In this document: positions 42,613 to 50,590 of the stretch, piece by piece
Layout of the letters: each line of letters begins with the position of its first letter
How positions within the stretch are numbered: the first letter of the stretch is position 1
NCBI GenBank assembly: GCA_024276495.1
Contig: JAJRXC010000063.1
Coordinates: forward strand, 1 to 64,000
Origin: Actinomycetes bacterium
Lineage (GTDB): Bacteria; Actinomycetota; Acidimicrobiia; Acidimicrobiales; Aldehydirespiratoraceae
Reading direction: 5' to 3'
Length of the DNA: 64,000 nucleotides
Notes under the pieces: model-generated
Told to the model about the DNA's origin: nothing
The model's input: the letters and a program-made list of their open reading frames with translations, nothing else
Databases searched by the model: none
Position numbers and translations under genes: made by a program

Positions 42613-43125
42613 TCACCCGCCCGCCGGCGGCGTTCGATCGACCGCAGCGTACGAACGGTCGAGGTACAGCAGCGGGGAGCGGGAAGGGTCGCGCCGTCCT
42701 CCCGCCTCGACCCGCCCGAAGAGCACCCAGTGGTCGCCGACCTCGATCCGGTCGGTCATCGCGCATTCGAAGGTGCCGTACGCGGCGTCGAGGACCGGCC
42801 CGGCGCCCTCGACGGACGGTGGCGACCACCCGGCGGCGCCGAACTTGTCGGCGCCCCTGGTGGCGAAGAGCGTGGCGACGTCCGCCGCGGCGTCGTCGAG
42901 GAAGTTCACGGTGAACCCGTCCGCCGCCACCATCGCCTCGAGCGACGCGGAGACCTTGTCGATGCACCACAGCACGATGGGCGGATCGACCGACACGGAT
43001 GTGAACGCCGTCACGGTGATGCCGAGGGGCTCCCCGTCCGAGATCGTGGTCACGACCGTCACGGTGGCCGCCACGCCCGCCATCATCTCCTTGAACGTCT
43101 CACCGTCCACAGCGTCGTTCGACAT
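42613..43125 (-). CDS. Flavin reductase-like domain protein
   Basis: This 170-residue protein has the flavin-reductase (HpaC/RutF-like) fold, with MMAGVAATVTVVTTISDGEP at the start, GITVTAFTSVSVDPPIVLWC in the FMN-binding region and VLFGRVEAG towards the end. These enzymes supply reduced flavin to two-component monooxygenases. No such monooxygenase is adjacent. The upstream region has TACGAT 24 bases from the ATG and an AAAGG ribosome binding site, so this gene has a normal leader. Confidence 0.88.
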   Translation of the reverse strand: MSNDAVDGETFKEMMAGVAATVTVVTTISDGEPLGITVTAFTSVSVDPPIVLWCIDKVSASLEAMVAADGFTVNFLDDAAADVATLFATRGADKFGAAGWSPPSVEGAGPVLDAAYGTFECAMTDRIEVGDHWVLFGRVEAGGRRDPSRSPLLYLDRSYAAVDRTPPAGG

Positions 43126-43183
43126 CGTCGGGCCTTTCGTGGGGAGCCGTCATCGTACCGGACTGCCACGGCGGCCGGGACGG

Positions 43184-43189
43184 TAGGGT
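43184..43189 (+). promoter_or_regulatory. -10 hexamer TAGGGT upstream of the HMG-CoA lyase gene
   Basis: TAGGGT ends five bases before a GTG (43195) that opens a 14-codon frame, and 52 bases before the HMG-CoA lyase ATG. The resulting mRNA would have a leader of about 46 bases. Confidence 0.4.
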
Positions 43190-43194
43190 GCGCC

Positions 43195-43239
43195 GTGCAG
43201 GAGCCCATGGACGCACACCGGATCGCGCGGGAGAGGTGA
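43195..43239 (+). CDS. Possible 14-codon leader ORF upstream of HMG-CoA lyase
   Basis: GTG at 43195 opens a frame reading VQEPMDAHRIARER and stops at TGA two bases before the lyase ATG. Its last codons contain GAGAGG, the ribosome binding site of the lyase. If the transcript starts near 43195, this frame would be translated from a leaderless mRNA and terminate over the lyase start, coupling the two. Position and spacing are observed; translation is inferred. Confidence 0.35.
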   Translation: MQEPMDAHRIARER

Positions 43240-43241
43240 CG

Positions 43242-44147
43242 ATGCGAACCGACATCCAGATCATCGAGGTCGGCCCGAGAGACGGCCTCCAGAACGAGGC
43301 CGTGACGCTGGCGACCGACGACAAGATCTCCCTCATCGAGCACCTCGTCGCATCGGGCGTCACCAGGATCGAGGCGGTGTCCTTCGCCCACCCGAAGTAC
43401 GTCCCCCAGCTCGCGGACGCCGAAGCGGTGATGGCCGGCATCGCCAAGCGCGACGGCGTGAGCTACATCGGGCTCGTGATGAACTGGCGCGGGTGGTTGC
43501 GTGCGGTCGACACGGGCATCGACGAGGTGAACGTGCCGCTCTTCGCCTCCGACACCTTCAACGAGAAGAACCAGGGCGTCCCCACGTCCGAATCGATCGA
43601 GGTCGTGCGATCGATCGCGCTCGACGCCCACGCGAACGACATCTCCGTCACCGCGACGATCGGGACCGCGTGGGGATGTCCGTTCGAAGGCGAAGTGCCG
43701 ATCGAGCGTCTCGTCGAGACGGCCGCGGTGCTGGCCGGGTGCGGCGTCGACGAGATCGCGATCGCCGACACGATCGGCGTCGGCGATCCGTGGTCGGTCA
43801 CCAAACGGCTCTCCGCGGTCGCGGACGTCGTCGGTGGGGTGCCTCTCCGCGTTCACTTCCACGACACCCGCAACACCGGCCTCGCCAACACCTACGCAGC
43901 CATCGAGGTGGGGGTGACCAGGATCGACGCATCCGTCGGGGGGATCGGGGGCTGTCCCTTCGCCCCGGCGGCGACCGGGAACATCGCCACGGACGATCTC
44001 GTCTACATGCTCAACCGGGGCGGGTTCGGCCACGGCGTGTCGCTCTCGTCGCTCATCGGCGTGTCCGGTGACGTCGAGGCTCTGATCGGGCGCCCGGTGC
44101 CGGCGATGCTCCCCGCCGCCGGGGACTTCCCGCCGCCTCGATCCTGA
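43242..44147 (+). CDS. Hydroxymethylglutaryl-CoA lyase-like enzyme
   Basis: This 301-residue HMGL-like TIM barrel has the opening IIEVGPRDGLQNE (catalytic Arg and metal Asp), RVHFHDTRNTGLAN (metal His pair) and the Cys signature in GGIGGCPFAPAATGN. HMG-CoA lyase cleaves HMG-CoA to acetyl-CoA and acetoacetate, ending leucine degradation; relatives act on other 3-hydroxyacyl-CoAs. ATG 43242 is chosen because GAGAGG lies just upstream. Other leucine-catabolic genes are not adjacent. Confidence 0.9.
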   Translation: MRTDIQIIEVGPRDGLQNEAVTLATDDKISLIEHLVASGVTRIEAVSFAHPKYVPQLADAEAVMAGIAKRDGVSYIGLVMNWRGWLRAVDTGIDEVNVPLFASDTFNEKNQGVPTSESIEVVRSIALDAHANDISVTATIGTAWGCPFEGEVPIERLVETAAVLAGCGVDEIAIADTIGVGDPWSVTKRLSAVADVVGGVPLRVHFHDTRNTGLANTYAAIEVGVTRIDASVGGIGGCPFAPAATGNIATDDLVYMLNRGGFGHGVSLSSLIGVSGDVEALIGRPVPAMLPAAGDFPPPRS

Positions 44148-44299
44148 GCCCCCCACGCGATCGGGCCCGTGGAGCCCTCCCGGTTCCGGCCGGAGATCCG
44201 CCGTTCGGTTCAAGGTTGGGTCCGAACCGACCGATTCAGAGGGACAGGCCAAGAGTTCGACGCGTGTGTCGAAGTCACGACTCCACCAACGGGGGCCGC

Positions 44300-45523
44300 A
44301 TGGGACGCAGAACGAGCAGTCACCGGACACCGCCGCCCGAGCCACGACCCCTCAAGAAGCAGCGGACCCTCGTGGGAACCACGGTGAGGATCGTGGCGAT
44401 CGTCGCCGCGGTGCTCGTCGCCGCGTTCGGCGCGTCGGGCTTCTACTTCTCCGGCGTCCTGCGGGACGGCGCCCTGGCCCCGCCGACGAGCGAGCCCGAC
44501 ACCTTCGAGCTCGAGGTGGTCGACGCCGCCGCCGGCACGCTCTCGATCGAGGGCCCCGAGGATCACGACCAGATGGACCAGCCAGGGATCCAGGGGGTCG
44601 CGTGGGCCGGCGGCTACACCACCAGCCCCGACCTCGTCCGCTCATCGGTGACCGACGGCGCCCGCATCGACGTCCGATCCCTCGGCGATGGGCCGGGGCC
44701 CGCCGTCGGCACGCCCGTCGACCTCGATCCGTTCGCCTACCGTGGCGACCCGCTCGAGGCGCTGGGCATCGAGTACGAGAACGTGACGTACTCGTCGGAC
44801 GTCGGGAACTTCCCCGCCTGGTTCATCCCCGGCACCTCCGACACGTGGGCGATCGTCGTCCACGGCAAGGGAGCGCCGAGGGAGGAGGGACTCAGGATCA
44901 TCCCGACACTGCGCGACCTCGGCTACCCGATCCTCGTCATCACCTACCGCAACGACATCGGCGAGGTCCGCGACCCGTCGGGGTACCACCAGTTCGGGAA
45001 GACGGAGTGGGTCGACGTCGCGGCGGCGGTCGCGTACGCCGAGGAGAACGGCGCGTCGAGTCACATCCTCGTCGGGTACTCGATGGGTGGGGCGATCGTC
45101 ACGAGCTACCTCACCCGGTCACCGCTGCGCAACCGCACGGTGGCGGCGATCCTCGACTCACCGGTGTTCAGCTTCGAACGCACCATCGATTTCCAGGCGT
45201 CGCGCACCGACCTGCCCGTGCTTCCGATCCGGGTGCCCGGCGTCGTCACCCAGTTCGCGAAGTGGATCTCGACCTGGCGCTTCGACGTCGACTGGAAAGC
45301 GACCGACTACCTGTCTCAGACGGCGGAGCTCCACGCACCGATGCTCGTCTTCCACGGGACCCGCGACACGTCCGTGCCGTACGCCACGAGCGTCGAGATG
45401 GCCGAGCTGCGACCCGACATCGTGACCCTCGTGACGACGGACGCGAGCCACACGCGCTCGTGGAACGTCGATCCCGACGCCTACGAGACCGCCGTCGAGG
45501 AGTTCCTCGCAGGTCTCGAGTGA
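44300..45523 (+). CDS. Membrane-anchored alpha/beta hydrolase
   Basis: This 407-residue protein has a basic cytoplasmic start (MGRRTSSHRTPPPEPRPLKK), one membrane helix (VRIVAIVAAVLVAAFGASGF), a linker domain of about 110 residues, then an alpha/beta hydrolase fold. The fold shows IVVHGKGAPREEG (oxyanion region), LVGYSMGGAIV (nucleophile Ser) and DASHTRSW (catalytic His), with Asp in HGTRDTSVPY. It faces the outside. An ester or peptide substrate is likely but unknown. No promoter hexamer of the leaderless type is seen upstream. Confidence 0.86.
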   Translation: MGRRTSSHRTPPPEPRPLKKQRTLVGTTVRIVAIVAAVLVAAFGASGFYFSGVLRDGALAPPTSEPDTFELEVVDAAAGTLSIEGPEDHDQMDQPGIQGVAWAGGYTTSPDLVRSSVTDGARIDVRSLGDGPGPAVGTPVDLDPFAYRGDPLEALGIEYENVTYSSDVGNFPAWFIPGTSDTWAIVVHGKGAPREEGLRIIPTLRDLGYPILVITYRNDIGEVRDPSGYHQFGKTEWVDVAAAVAYAEENGASSHILVGYSMGGAIVTSYLTRSPLRNRTVAAILDSPVFSFERTIDFQASRTDLPVLPIRVPGVVTQFAKWISTWRFDVDWKATDYLSQTAELHAPMLVFHGTRDTSVPYATSVEMAELRPDIVTLVTTDASHTRSWNVDPDAYETAVEEFLAGLE

Positions 45524-45539
45524 GCGCACGACGGCAGCT

Positions 45540-46793
45540 TCACAGGTCGCGAGCGACCATCCAGAGGTCCCCGACGTTCGTCCCCGTGTCGCCGCGCACC
45601 ACCGTCGCACCGAGAGCCGACAGGACCGGGTGACTGTCGTTCCTCTCGAGCGCCCGACGCAGGTCGACGCCGCGGGCCCTCGCGTCGGCCGCCGTGCGGC
45701 CGTCCACGATCGCACCGGCGGCCGGCGTCGCACCGTCGATGCCGTCGGTCCCGAGCGACGAGAACACCACACTCGACCCGTCGATCTCGATCGCCGCGGC
45801 GAGGGCGGCCTCCTGGTTCCGCCCCCCGACGCCCGGACCCACCACGGTCACGGTCGTCTCCCCCGTCGCGACCACCGCGGCGCCGCTCGCACACTCCCCG
45901 ATCAGGTCGACGGCCCGGATCCTGGCTTCCCCCATCAGGGCGGTCGTCGCGACCGACACGTCGATCCCGGCGCGGTGGAGGAACGCTGCAGCGGCGGCCG
46001 CCGCGACCTCTGACGAACCGACGACGACGGAGGCGCCTTCATCGACCCCCACTGGAGGTCGCCACCTCTCGACCGCGGCGCGGATCGCGGTCGGCACCTG
46101 CGACTCGAGCCGGTACCGCTCGAGGACCCCTGCGGCTCTCGCTCCCATGCCGGCGCCCAGCGTCGGCCCCGACGCCACGTGCACAGGCCCGACGCCGACG
46201 ACGTCGCTCAGGACCAGCGTCACGGAACGCGACGCTCGCGACGCAGAAGCGAGGCCCCCACCTTTGAGGCGACTCACCGCAGCGCGCACCTCGTTCATGT
46301 CCCCGATCGGCACCGCCGAGCTCAGGAGGACGTCGTTCAACCTCGCGAGGTCCCCGAGGCCGACGCCCTCGGCGGGGGCCACGGCGATCGCCGATCCACC
46401 GCCCGACACGAGGTACACGACCAGGTCCGTCGAGGACAGTTCGCCGATGAACTCGAGGAGCAGCTCGCCACATCGCAGGCTCGCCTCGTCGGGCACCGGG
46501 TGTGACCCGATCGTCAACGGCACCGGGCACGCCTCACGATGGTTCGAGACGGCGACGCCCCGGACCGTCCCGAGCGCACGGGCGACGCCCCGCGACATGG
46601 CAGGGGCCGCCTTCCCGAGGGCGACGACGACGACGTCGTCCGGCCGCGCCCCTGCGAACCGGTGCCCCCCGATCGTGATCCCGGCGTCGTCGAGGACGAT
46701 GGCCCGGGCCACGGCCGACTCGGGGTCGCCCGCATCGACAGCCGCGTCGTAGGCGGCCAGCAACGTCGAACGCATGTCTCGCCCGTAGGCCAT
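45540..46793 (-). CDS. Glycerate 2-kinase (MOFRL family)
   Basis: This 417-residue protein belongs to the DUF4147/MOFRL glycerate kinase family, which phosphorylates D-glycerate to 2-phosphoglycerate. Seen are VVVALGKAAPAMSRGV (first domain), LVSGGGSAIAVAPAEG (substrate loop), RLKGGGLA, and the MOFRL domain with ATGETTVTVVGPGVGGRNQE and SSLGTDGIDGATPAAGAIVD. The start could be 46793 or 46775. It is divergent from the DUF1992 gene. It could feed serine-cycle or glyoxylate carbon into glycolysis. Confidence 0.9.
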   Translation of the reverse strand: MAYGRDMRSTLLAAYDAAVDAGDPESAVARAIVLDDAGITIGGHRFAGARPDDVVVVALGKAAPAMSRGVARALGTVRGVAVSNHREACPVPLTIGSHPVPDEASLRCGELLLEFIGELSSTDLVVYLVSGGGSAIAVAPAEGVGLGDLARLNDVLLSSAVPIGDMNEVRAAVSRLKGGGLASASRASRSVTLVLSDVVGVGPVHVASGPTLGAGMGARAAGVLERYRLESQVPTAIRAAVERWRPPVGVDEGASVVVGSSEVAAAAAAAFLHRAGIDVSVATTALMGEARIRAVDLIGECASGAAVVATGETTVTVVGPGVGGRNQEAALAAAIEIDGSSVVFSSLGTDGIDGATPAAGAIVDGRTAADARARGVDLRRALERNDSHPVLSALGATVVRGDTGTNVGDLWMVARDL

Positions 46794-46797
46794 CCGG

Positions 46798-46803
46798 TAC
46801 CCT
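46798..46803 (+). promoter_or_regulatory. -10 hexamer TACCCT for the DUF1992 gene
   Basis: TACCCT ends six bases before the GTG start at 46810. There is no ribosome binding site between them. Confidence 0.4.
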
Positions 46804-46809
46804 CGTGTC

Positions 46810-47199
46810 GTGGACACGCAACGATACGCCGAAAGACGCATCGACGAGGCGATCGCGTCGGGCGACCTCACCCCGACCGTGGGCGTGGGAGAACCGATGC
46901 GGGACCTCACCGGCGACCCCGATTGGTGGGTCCGGGCGTTCATCGAACGTGAGCGAGTCGAGGAGGGCCGCAAGGAACTCGAGGCCGCCCGACGCGACGT
47001 CGTCGCCGAAGCCGTCTCGGTCGATGCTCTCGAAGCGGCGCGGCACATGGTCGGCCGACTCAACCTTCGGATCGCCCGGTGGAACGAGCGTGCGCCCGCC
47101 GGGTTCGCGGTCGAGCCGGTGTCCGAGGTCTGGCTGATCGCGCAACGCGCGAGGATGCCCGGATCCTCCGATCCGGGCATCTCGACCGCCGGGCGGTAG
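46810..47199 (+). CDS. DUF1992 (DnaJ-homologue subfamily C28-type) protein
   Basis: This 129-residue protein has the DUF1992 core: ERRIDEAIASGDLTPTVGVG, EPMRDLTGDPDWWVRAFIER, then a helical region and a final RLNLRIARWNE. The family occurs alone in bacteria and as part of DNAJC28 in animals; molecular function is not established. It has no membrane segment. The GTG start follows a -10 hexamer by six bases. It converges with the secreted repeat protein with six bases between stops. Confidence 0.82.
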   Translation: MDTQRYAERRIDEAIASGDLTPTVGVGEPMRDLTGDPDWWVRAFIERERVEEGRKELEAARRDVVAEAVSVDALEAARHMVGRLNLRIARWNERAPAGFAVEPVSEVWLIAQRARMPGSSDPGISTAGR

Positions 47200-47205
47200 A
47201 TCGGC

Positions 47206-47715
47206 CTAGCCACCGGCCTCCTGCTCCGACCTGCGCTCTGCCTGGCGCTCCCTGCGGAACGCCTCGAGTTCCTCCCGGGTGATCTGACCGTCATCGTCGA
47301 GGAGCTCGGCGAGCGGTCCCTCGCCGTTCCTCAACGGATGGTCCTCGGGAAGCGCGGCGATCTCGTCTGCGGTGATCACACCGTCGGCGAGCAGTCCGCG
47401 CAGGACACCGCGTCGGTGCGGGCCCATCCGCGGGGGTCGTTCTCCGAACCGCTCCTCGAGCTCCGCGCGCTTGGCCTCGAGCGCCGAGACCACGGCGTCG
47501 GCCTGGCTCTGGTCGAGCGTGCCATCGGCGACGAGGCCGTCGAGCACCTCGTCGAGGATGGCGCCGCGCTCGGGTCGCTCCGGACGGGTCGTGGCGTCGA
47601 GCGTCGTGTCGGCCGCGGTCTGAGCTCGTGCATCGGCACCGCTCACCACCGAGGCCACGAACGCCCCCGACACGAGAACGCCGGCTGCCGTCAGAGATGC
47701 GATCAGTTTCTTCAT
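47206..47715 (-). CDS. Secreted protein with three EF-hand-like repeats
   Basis: This 169-residue protein starts with a signal peptide (MKKLIASLTAAGVLVSGAFV, cleavage near SGADARA). The mature part contains three related units: GLVADGTLDQSQADAVVSAL, GLLADGVITADEIAAL and ELLDDDGQITREELEAF. Each is an acidic or polar turn followed by a helix, reminiscent of shortened EF-hands, but canonical calcium ligands are incomplete in the first two. Met-free Arg/Glu-rich linkers separate them. AAAGGAG lies ahead of the ATG, and an array of 11-bp repeats is 60 bases upstream. It is likely an envelope protein controlled by the adjacent two-component system. Function unknown. Confidence 0.75.
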   Translation of the reverse strand: MKKLIASLTAAGVLVSGAFVASVVSGADARAQTAADTTLDATTRPERPERGAILDEVLDGLVADGTLDQSQADAVVSALEAKRAELEERFGERPPRMGPHRRGVLRGLLADGVITADEIAALPEDHPLRNGEGPLAELLDDDGQITREELEAFRRERQAERRSEQEAGG

Positions 47716-47762
47716 GAGTGTCTCCTTTCGAACGATCTCACCCTGGAATCGTGACAACGCCG

Positions 47763-47806
47763 TGTCGGAGATCTGTGAGGGAAACGTGAGAACGGCCTGA
47801 GAAGGG
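47763..47806 (+). promoter_or_regulatory. Response-regulator box array upstream of the secreted repeat protein
   Basis: Direct repeats at exactly 11-bp spacing: TGTGAGGGAAA (47774), CGTGAGAACGG (47785) and CCTGAGAAGGG (47796), with a weaker unit at 47763. Read in the direction of the gene, each unit is NNNNTCTCACN-like. OmpR/PhoB/MprA regulators bind such tandem repeats, one dimer per two units. Matching arrays precede the regulator gene and the divergent efflux operon. Confidence 0.65.
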
Positions 47807-47818
47807 CAGCGTGCCCGC

Positions 47819-49162
47819 TCACACCGTCGGGAGGCAGAATCCGACGATCGCGCCACGGCCGTCGGACCGGTTCCGGGCGAAGACGTCACCGCTGTGATCC
47901 TCGACCACCTGGCGAACGATCGACAGCCCGAGTCCCGACCCGGGGGTCGATCGGGCGCCCGACGATCGGTAGAACCTCTCGAACACGTGGTCGATGTCCT
48001 CCGGCTCGAAGCCGGGGCCCGTGTCGGTGACGGTGACGCAACCACCCGAGATCGAGACGGCGATCACGTCCCCTTCGGGTGTCCATGCGTCCGCGTGCGC
48101 CACGATGTTCGAGATCGCACGGTCGATGGCCGCGTGCTTGCCGGTGACCGCCGAGCCGTCGTCGTCGATCGCCAGCCTGCGTCCGTTGCGACGCTCGACT
48201 CGTTCGGCGACCGAGCCCACCACCTCACCGAGGACCACACGCGTCGTCGGCTCGTCTTCGTAGCGGTCGGTCGCGAGGTCCACGACCTCGGCGACGAGCA
48301 TCGAGAGCTCCTCGATCTCGGCGTGCGCCGCTGCGAGCATCTCCATCCGGTCCGCCTCGCCGACCTCGTGCCGCTGAAGGATCTCGATGTTGGTGCGCAG
48401 CGCGGTCAACGGCGTGCGCAACTCATGGCCTGCGTCCCTGACCAGACGCACCTGATCGGCGCGGGCGGCCTCGATCTCGTCGAGGAGCCGGTTGAAGGCG
48501 CGGCCGAGCTCGGCGATCTCATCTCCGCTCGAGACGTCGACCCGTGTCCCCAGCGATCTCGATGCGGTGATGTCGGACAGCGACACCCGTAGATCGTCCA
48601 CCGGCTTGAGCGCCGAACGCGCGACCACCAGACCCAGCCCACCGGCGACGGCGATGCCGAGGAGCCCCGTGACCGCCAGCATCACGGCCAGCCGGCGGAG
48701 GGTCTCGTCGGCCTCGGTGAGGGGCCGACCGAGCTGGACGAAGACGCCGGCCTCCGGCTGGTACACCGTCACGATCCGAAGGTGGAGCCCGTCCACCCAT
48801 GCGGAGCGGAGCGTCGGAGCCTCCGTGGTCACCTCGTCGGGCGCGGGAACCGGGAGGACGAGGTCGTCTGCTCCGGCGTTGACGGTTCCGCCGCCGGGGA
48901 GGATCACCTGGTAGTAGGTGGAGTCGAAGTCGCCCCGTCGCTGGGCGAATACGCCCTCCTTCTTGACGAAGTCCTCCCTGAGGCCGGGCGGGAACGTTCC
49001 CGGTGGGACGCTCTCGATGATCGCTGCGCGCGACAGGAGGCTCTCGTCGATCGGCGCCATGATCTGGCGCTCGGCGAGGAGGAACGACGCGACGGCGACG
49101 AGGACGACGCTCACAGCGACCGCGGACGCCGCGACGAGCGCGATCCGCCGCCGGATCGTCAC
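47819..49162 (-). CDS. Sensor histidine kinase
   Basis: This 447-residue kinase has two membrane helices ([20 protein letters not shown] near 8-27 and [20 protein letters not shown] near 161-180) around an external sensor loop of about 130 residues. A HAMP segment follows, then the phospho-acceptor His246 in [15 protein letters not shown], and an ATPase domain with [18 protein letters not shown] (N box), [12 protein letters not shown] (G1) and [11 protein letters not shown] (G2). It phosphorylates the regulator encoded just upstream. The GTG start overlaps the regulator stop (GTGA). Confidence 0.95.
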   Translation of the reverse strand: MTIRRRIALVAASAVAVSVVLVAVASFLLAERQIMAPIDESLLSRAAIIESVPPGTFPPGLREDFVKKEGVFAQRRGDFDSTYYQVILPGGGTVNAGADDLVLPVPAPDEVTTEAPTLRSAWVDGLHLRIVTVYQPEAGVFVQLGRPLTEADETLRRLAVMLAVTGLLGIAVAGGLGLVVARSALKPVDDLRVSLSDITASRSLGTRVDVSSGDEIAELGRAFNRLLDEIEAARADQVRLVRDAGHELRTPLTALRTNIEILQRHEVGEADRMEMLAAAHAEIEELSMLVAEVVDLATDRYEDEPTTRVVLGEVVGSVAERVERRNGRRLAIDDDGSAVTGKHAAIDRAISNIVAHADAWTPEGDVIAVSISGGCVTVTDTGPGFEPEDIDHVFERFYRSSGARSTPGSGLGLSIVRQVVEDHSGDVFARNRSDGRGAIVGFCLPTV

Positions 49163-49848
49163 GATGCTTCGCGCAGCACGTACCCAACGCCGCGCACCGT
49201 GTGGATCAGACGCGGCTCGCCGCCTGCCTCCGTCTTCCTTCGCAGGTACCCGATGTACACGTCGAGCGAGTTCGACGACGTGAAGAAGTCGATCCCCCAG
49301 ATCTCCTCGTAGATCGTGTCGCGATCGAGCACGATCCCCGGGGCCCTGGCGAGGAGCACGAGCAGGTCGAACTCGGTCTTGGTCAACCCGAGGTCGCGGC
49401 CGCCGCGATGGGCCGTTCGCGCCCCGGGGTCGATGACGATGTCGGCGAAGCGGAGCACGTCTGCGACCTCGCCGGTGGACCGGCGAAGGAGCGCCCTGAT
49501 CCGGGCGAGGAGCTCATCGAGGGCGAAGGGCTTCGTCACGTAGTCGTCGGCGCCCGCATCGAGCCCCTCGACCCTGTCGCCGACAGCAGCCCTGGCGGTG
49601 AGCAGGAGGATCGGGGTGTCGTCGCCGGACGCGCGAACGCGTCTGCACACCTCGATGCCGTCGACGTGCGGCATCATGACGTCGAGCACGATCAGATCCA
49701 TGGGGCGCTCACGCAAGGCGGCGAGTGCGATGCCGCCGTCTCTCGCTACCTCGACGTCGTACCCCTCGAACACGAGAGCTCGCTCGAGCGCTTCACGAAC
49801 GGCGGGATCGTCTTCGACGACGAGCAGCCTCGCTGCGGGTTTCTCCAT
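49159..49848 (-). CDS. OmpR-family response regulator
   Basis: This 229-residue regulator has a receiver domain with VVEDDPA (acidic pocket), phospho-acceptor Asp56 in LIVLDVMMP, Thr84 and Lys106 (YVTKPF), followed by a winged-helix DNA-binding domain ([39 protein letters not shown]). It resembles MprA/PhoP-type regulators. A TACGAT hexamer ends six bases before the ATG, so the mRNA is probably leaderless. Four 11-bp repeats lie just upstream of that hexamer, which suggests autoregulation. Confidence 0.95.
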   Translation of the reverse strand: MEKPAARLLVVEDDPAVREALERALVFEGYDVEVARDGGIALAALRERPMDLIVLDVMMPHVDGIEVCRRVRASGDDTPILLLTARAAVGDRVEGLDAGADDYVTKPFALDELLARIRALLRRSTGEVADVLRFADIVIDPGARTAHRGGRDLGLTKTEFDLLVLLARAPGIVLDRDTIYEEIWGIDFFTSSNSLDVYIGYLRRKTEAGGEPRLIHTVRGVGYVLREAS

Positions 49849-49854
49849 GCGCCA

Positions 49855-49860
49855 ATCGTA
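49855..49860 (-). promoter_or_regulatory. -10 hexamer TACGAT for the two-component operon
   Basis: TACGAT on the minus strand ends six bases before the ATG at 49848, placing the predicted transcription start at the A of the ATG. The repeat array begins ten bases upstream and covers the -35 region. Confidence 0.5.
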
Positions 49861-49869
49861 CGGTTCTCG

Positions 49870-49913
49870 CGTGAGAGTTCGGTGATACGCATGTGAGAAC
49901 AGGCTAAGACGGG
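49870..49913 (+). promoter_or_regulatory. Response-regulator box array at the two-component promoter
   Basis: Four units at exactly 11-bp spacing: CGTGAGAGTTC (49870), GGTGATACGCA (49881), TGTGAGAACAG (49892) and GCTAAGACGGG (49903). They cover the -35 region of the regulator gene. The array has the same orientation relative to the downstream gene as the other two arrays. Confidence 0.65.
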
Positions 49914-49954
49914 ATTTCATCGTTCTCTCACACGCCTTTCACGGGGTCTTCAGG
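49911..49954 (-). promoter_or_regulatory. Response-regulator box array upstream of the lipoprotein/efflux operon
   Basis: On the minus strand, CCTGAAGACCC, CGTGAAAGGCG, TGTGAGAGAAC and GATGAAATCCC follow each other at 11-bp spacing from 49954 down to 49911. This array is a mirror image of the one at 49870-49913 and faces the divergent operon starting at 49997. The intergenic region is thus almost entirely regulator boxes. Confidence 0.62.
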
Positions 49955-49996
49955 CTCGGTCGTTTGACTTCCGACCATCCACCAGAAGGAGACGTC

Positions 49997-50590
49997 ATGA
50001 AGTTCAAGGTGCTCGCGATCGCCGCTGCGGTCGCACTCGTCGCAGCGGCCTGCAGCTCGGGGACCTCCCCGTCGGACGAGGGTGTCGCTTCGCTCGACTC
50101 GGGCTCCACCCCGACCACCGCGGCACAGGACGGCGCGATCACGGAGATGACCGAGGAGGAGGTCGCACTCGCCTTCGCCCAGTGTCTGCGCGACGAGGGC
50201 CTCGTGGTCGACGACCCGACGGTCGACGGCAACGGCAACGTCCGGCCACCCCGCATGCGTGACATCCTGGACGCGACCGAGGGCGTGTCGCGCGAAGAGG
50301 TCTCCGCTGCCCGCGACGCCTGCATGCCCCTCCTCGACGGCTTCACCTTCGGGTTCGAGGGCACGGATCGGACCGAGCGCGACGACCAGCTGCTCGAGTT
50401 CGCTGCGTGCATGCGAGACAACGGCTACGACATGCCCGACCCGAACCTCTCGTCGGCCCCCGGCTCGGGAAGCGGACCGTTCTCCGGAGCCCTCGACCTC
50501 GAGGATCCCGCCTTCCAGGAAGCTGCCGCAGCCTGCGAGGGCGTGTTCGGCGGCTTCGGGGGGAACCCGGGAAGCGGTGGTGAGGGATGA
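49997..50590 (+). CDS. Lipoprotein of the envelope-stress efflux operon
   Basis: This 197-residue protein has a lipoprotein signal (MKFKVLAIAAAVALVAAAC, Cys19), a Ser/Thr linker and a mature domain with two similar halves containing FAQCLRDEGLVVDDP and FAACMRDNGYDMPDP. Each has a Cys and the pattern Ala-x-Cys-(L/M)-Arg-Asp, followed by later single cysteines, so two disulfides are possible. The internal duplication is clear. Its ribosome binding site is AAGGAG. It is first in a four-gene operon with a membrane-fusion protein and MacB-type ABC subunits. It probably senses or binds the transported substrate; that is inference. Confidence 0.82.
   Translation: MKFKVLAIAAAVALVAAACSSGTSPSDEGVASLDSGSTPTTAAQDGAITEMTEEEVALAFAQCLRDEGLVVDDPTVDGNGNVRPPRMRDILDATEGVSREEVSAARDACMPLLDGFTFGFEGTDRTERDDQLLEFAACMRDNGYDMPDPNLSSAPGSGSGPFSGALDLEDPAFQEAAAACEGVFGGFGGNPGSGGEG

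Noticed and set aside
45540-47294. Extension of the glycerate kinase frame upstream to 47294
   Set aside because: The extra 160 residues are antisense to the DUF1992 gene and Arg/Ser-rich; the family N-terminus starts near 46775-46793.
49964-49969. TTGACT as a -35 box for the lipoprotein operon
   Set aside because: At 17-base spacing the -10 would fall on the AAGGAG ribosome binding site, so this hexamer is unlikely to be the -35; the true promoter was not resolved.
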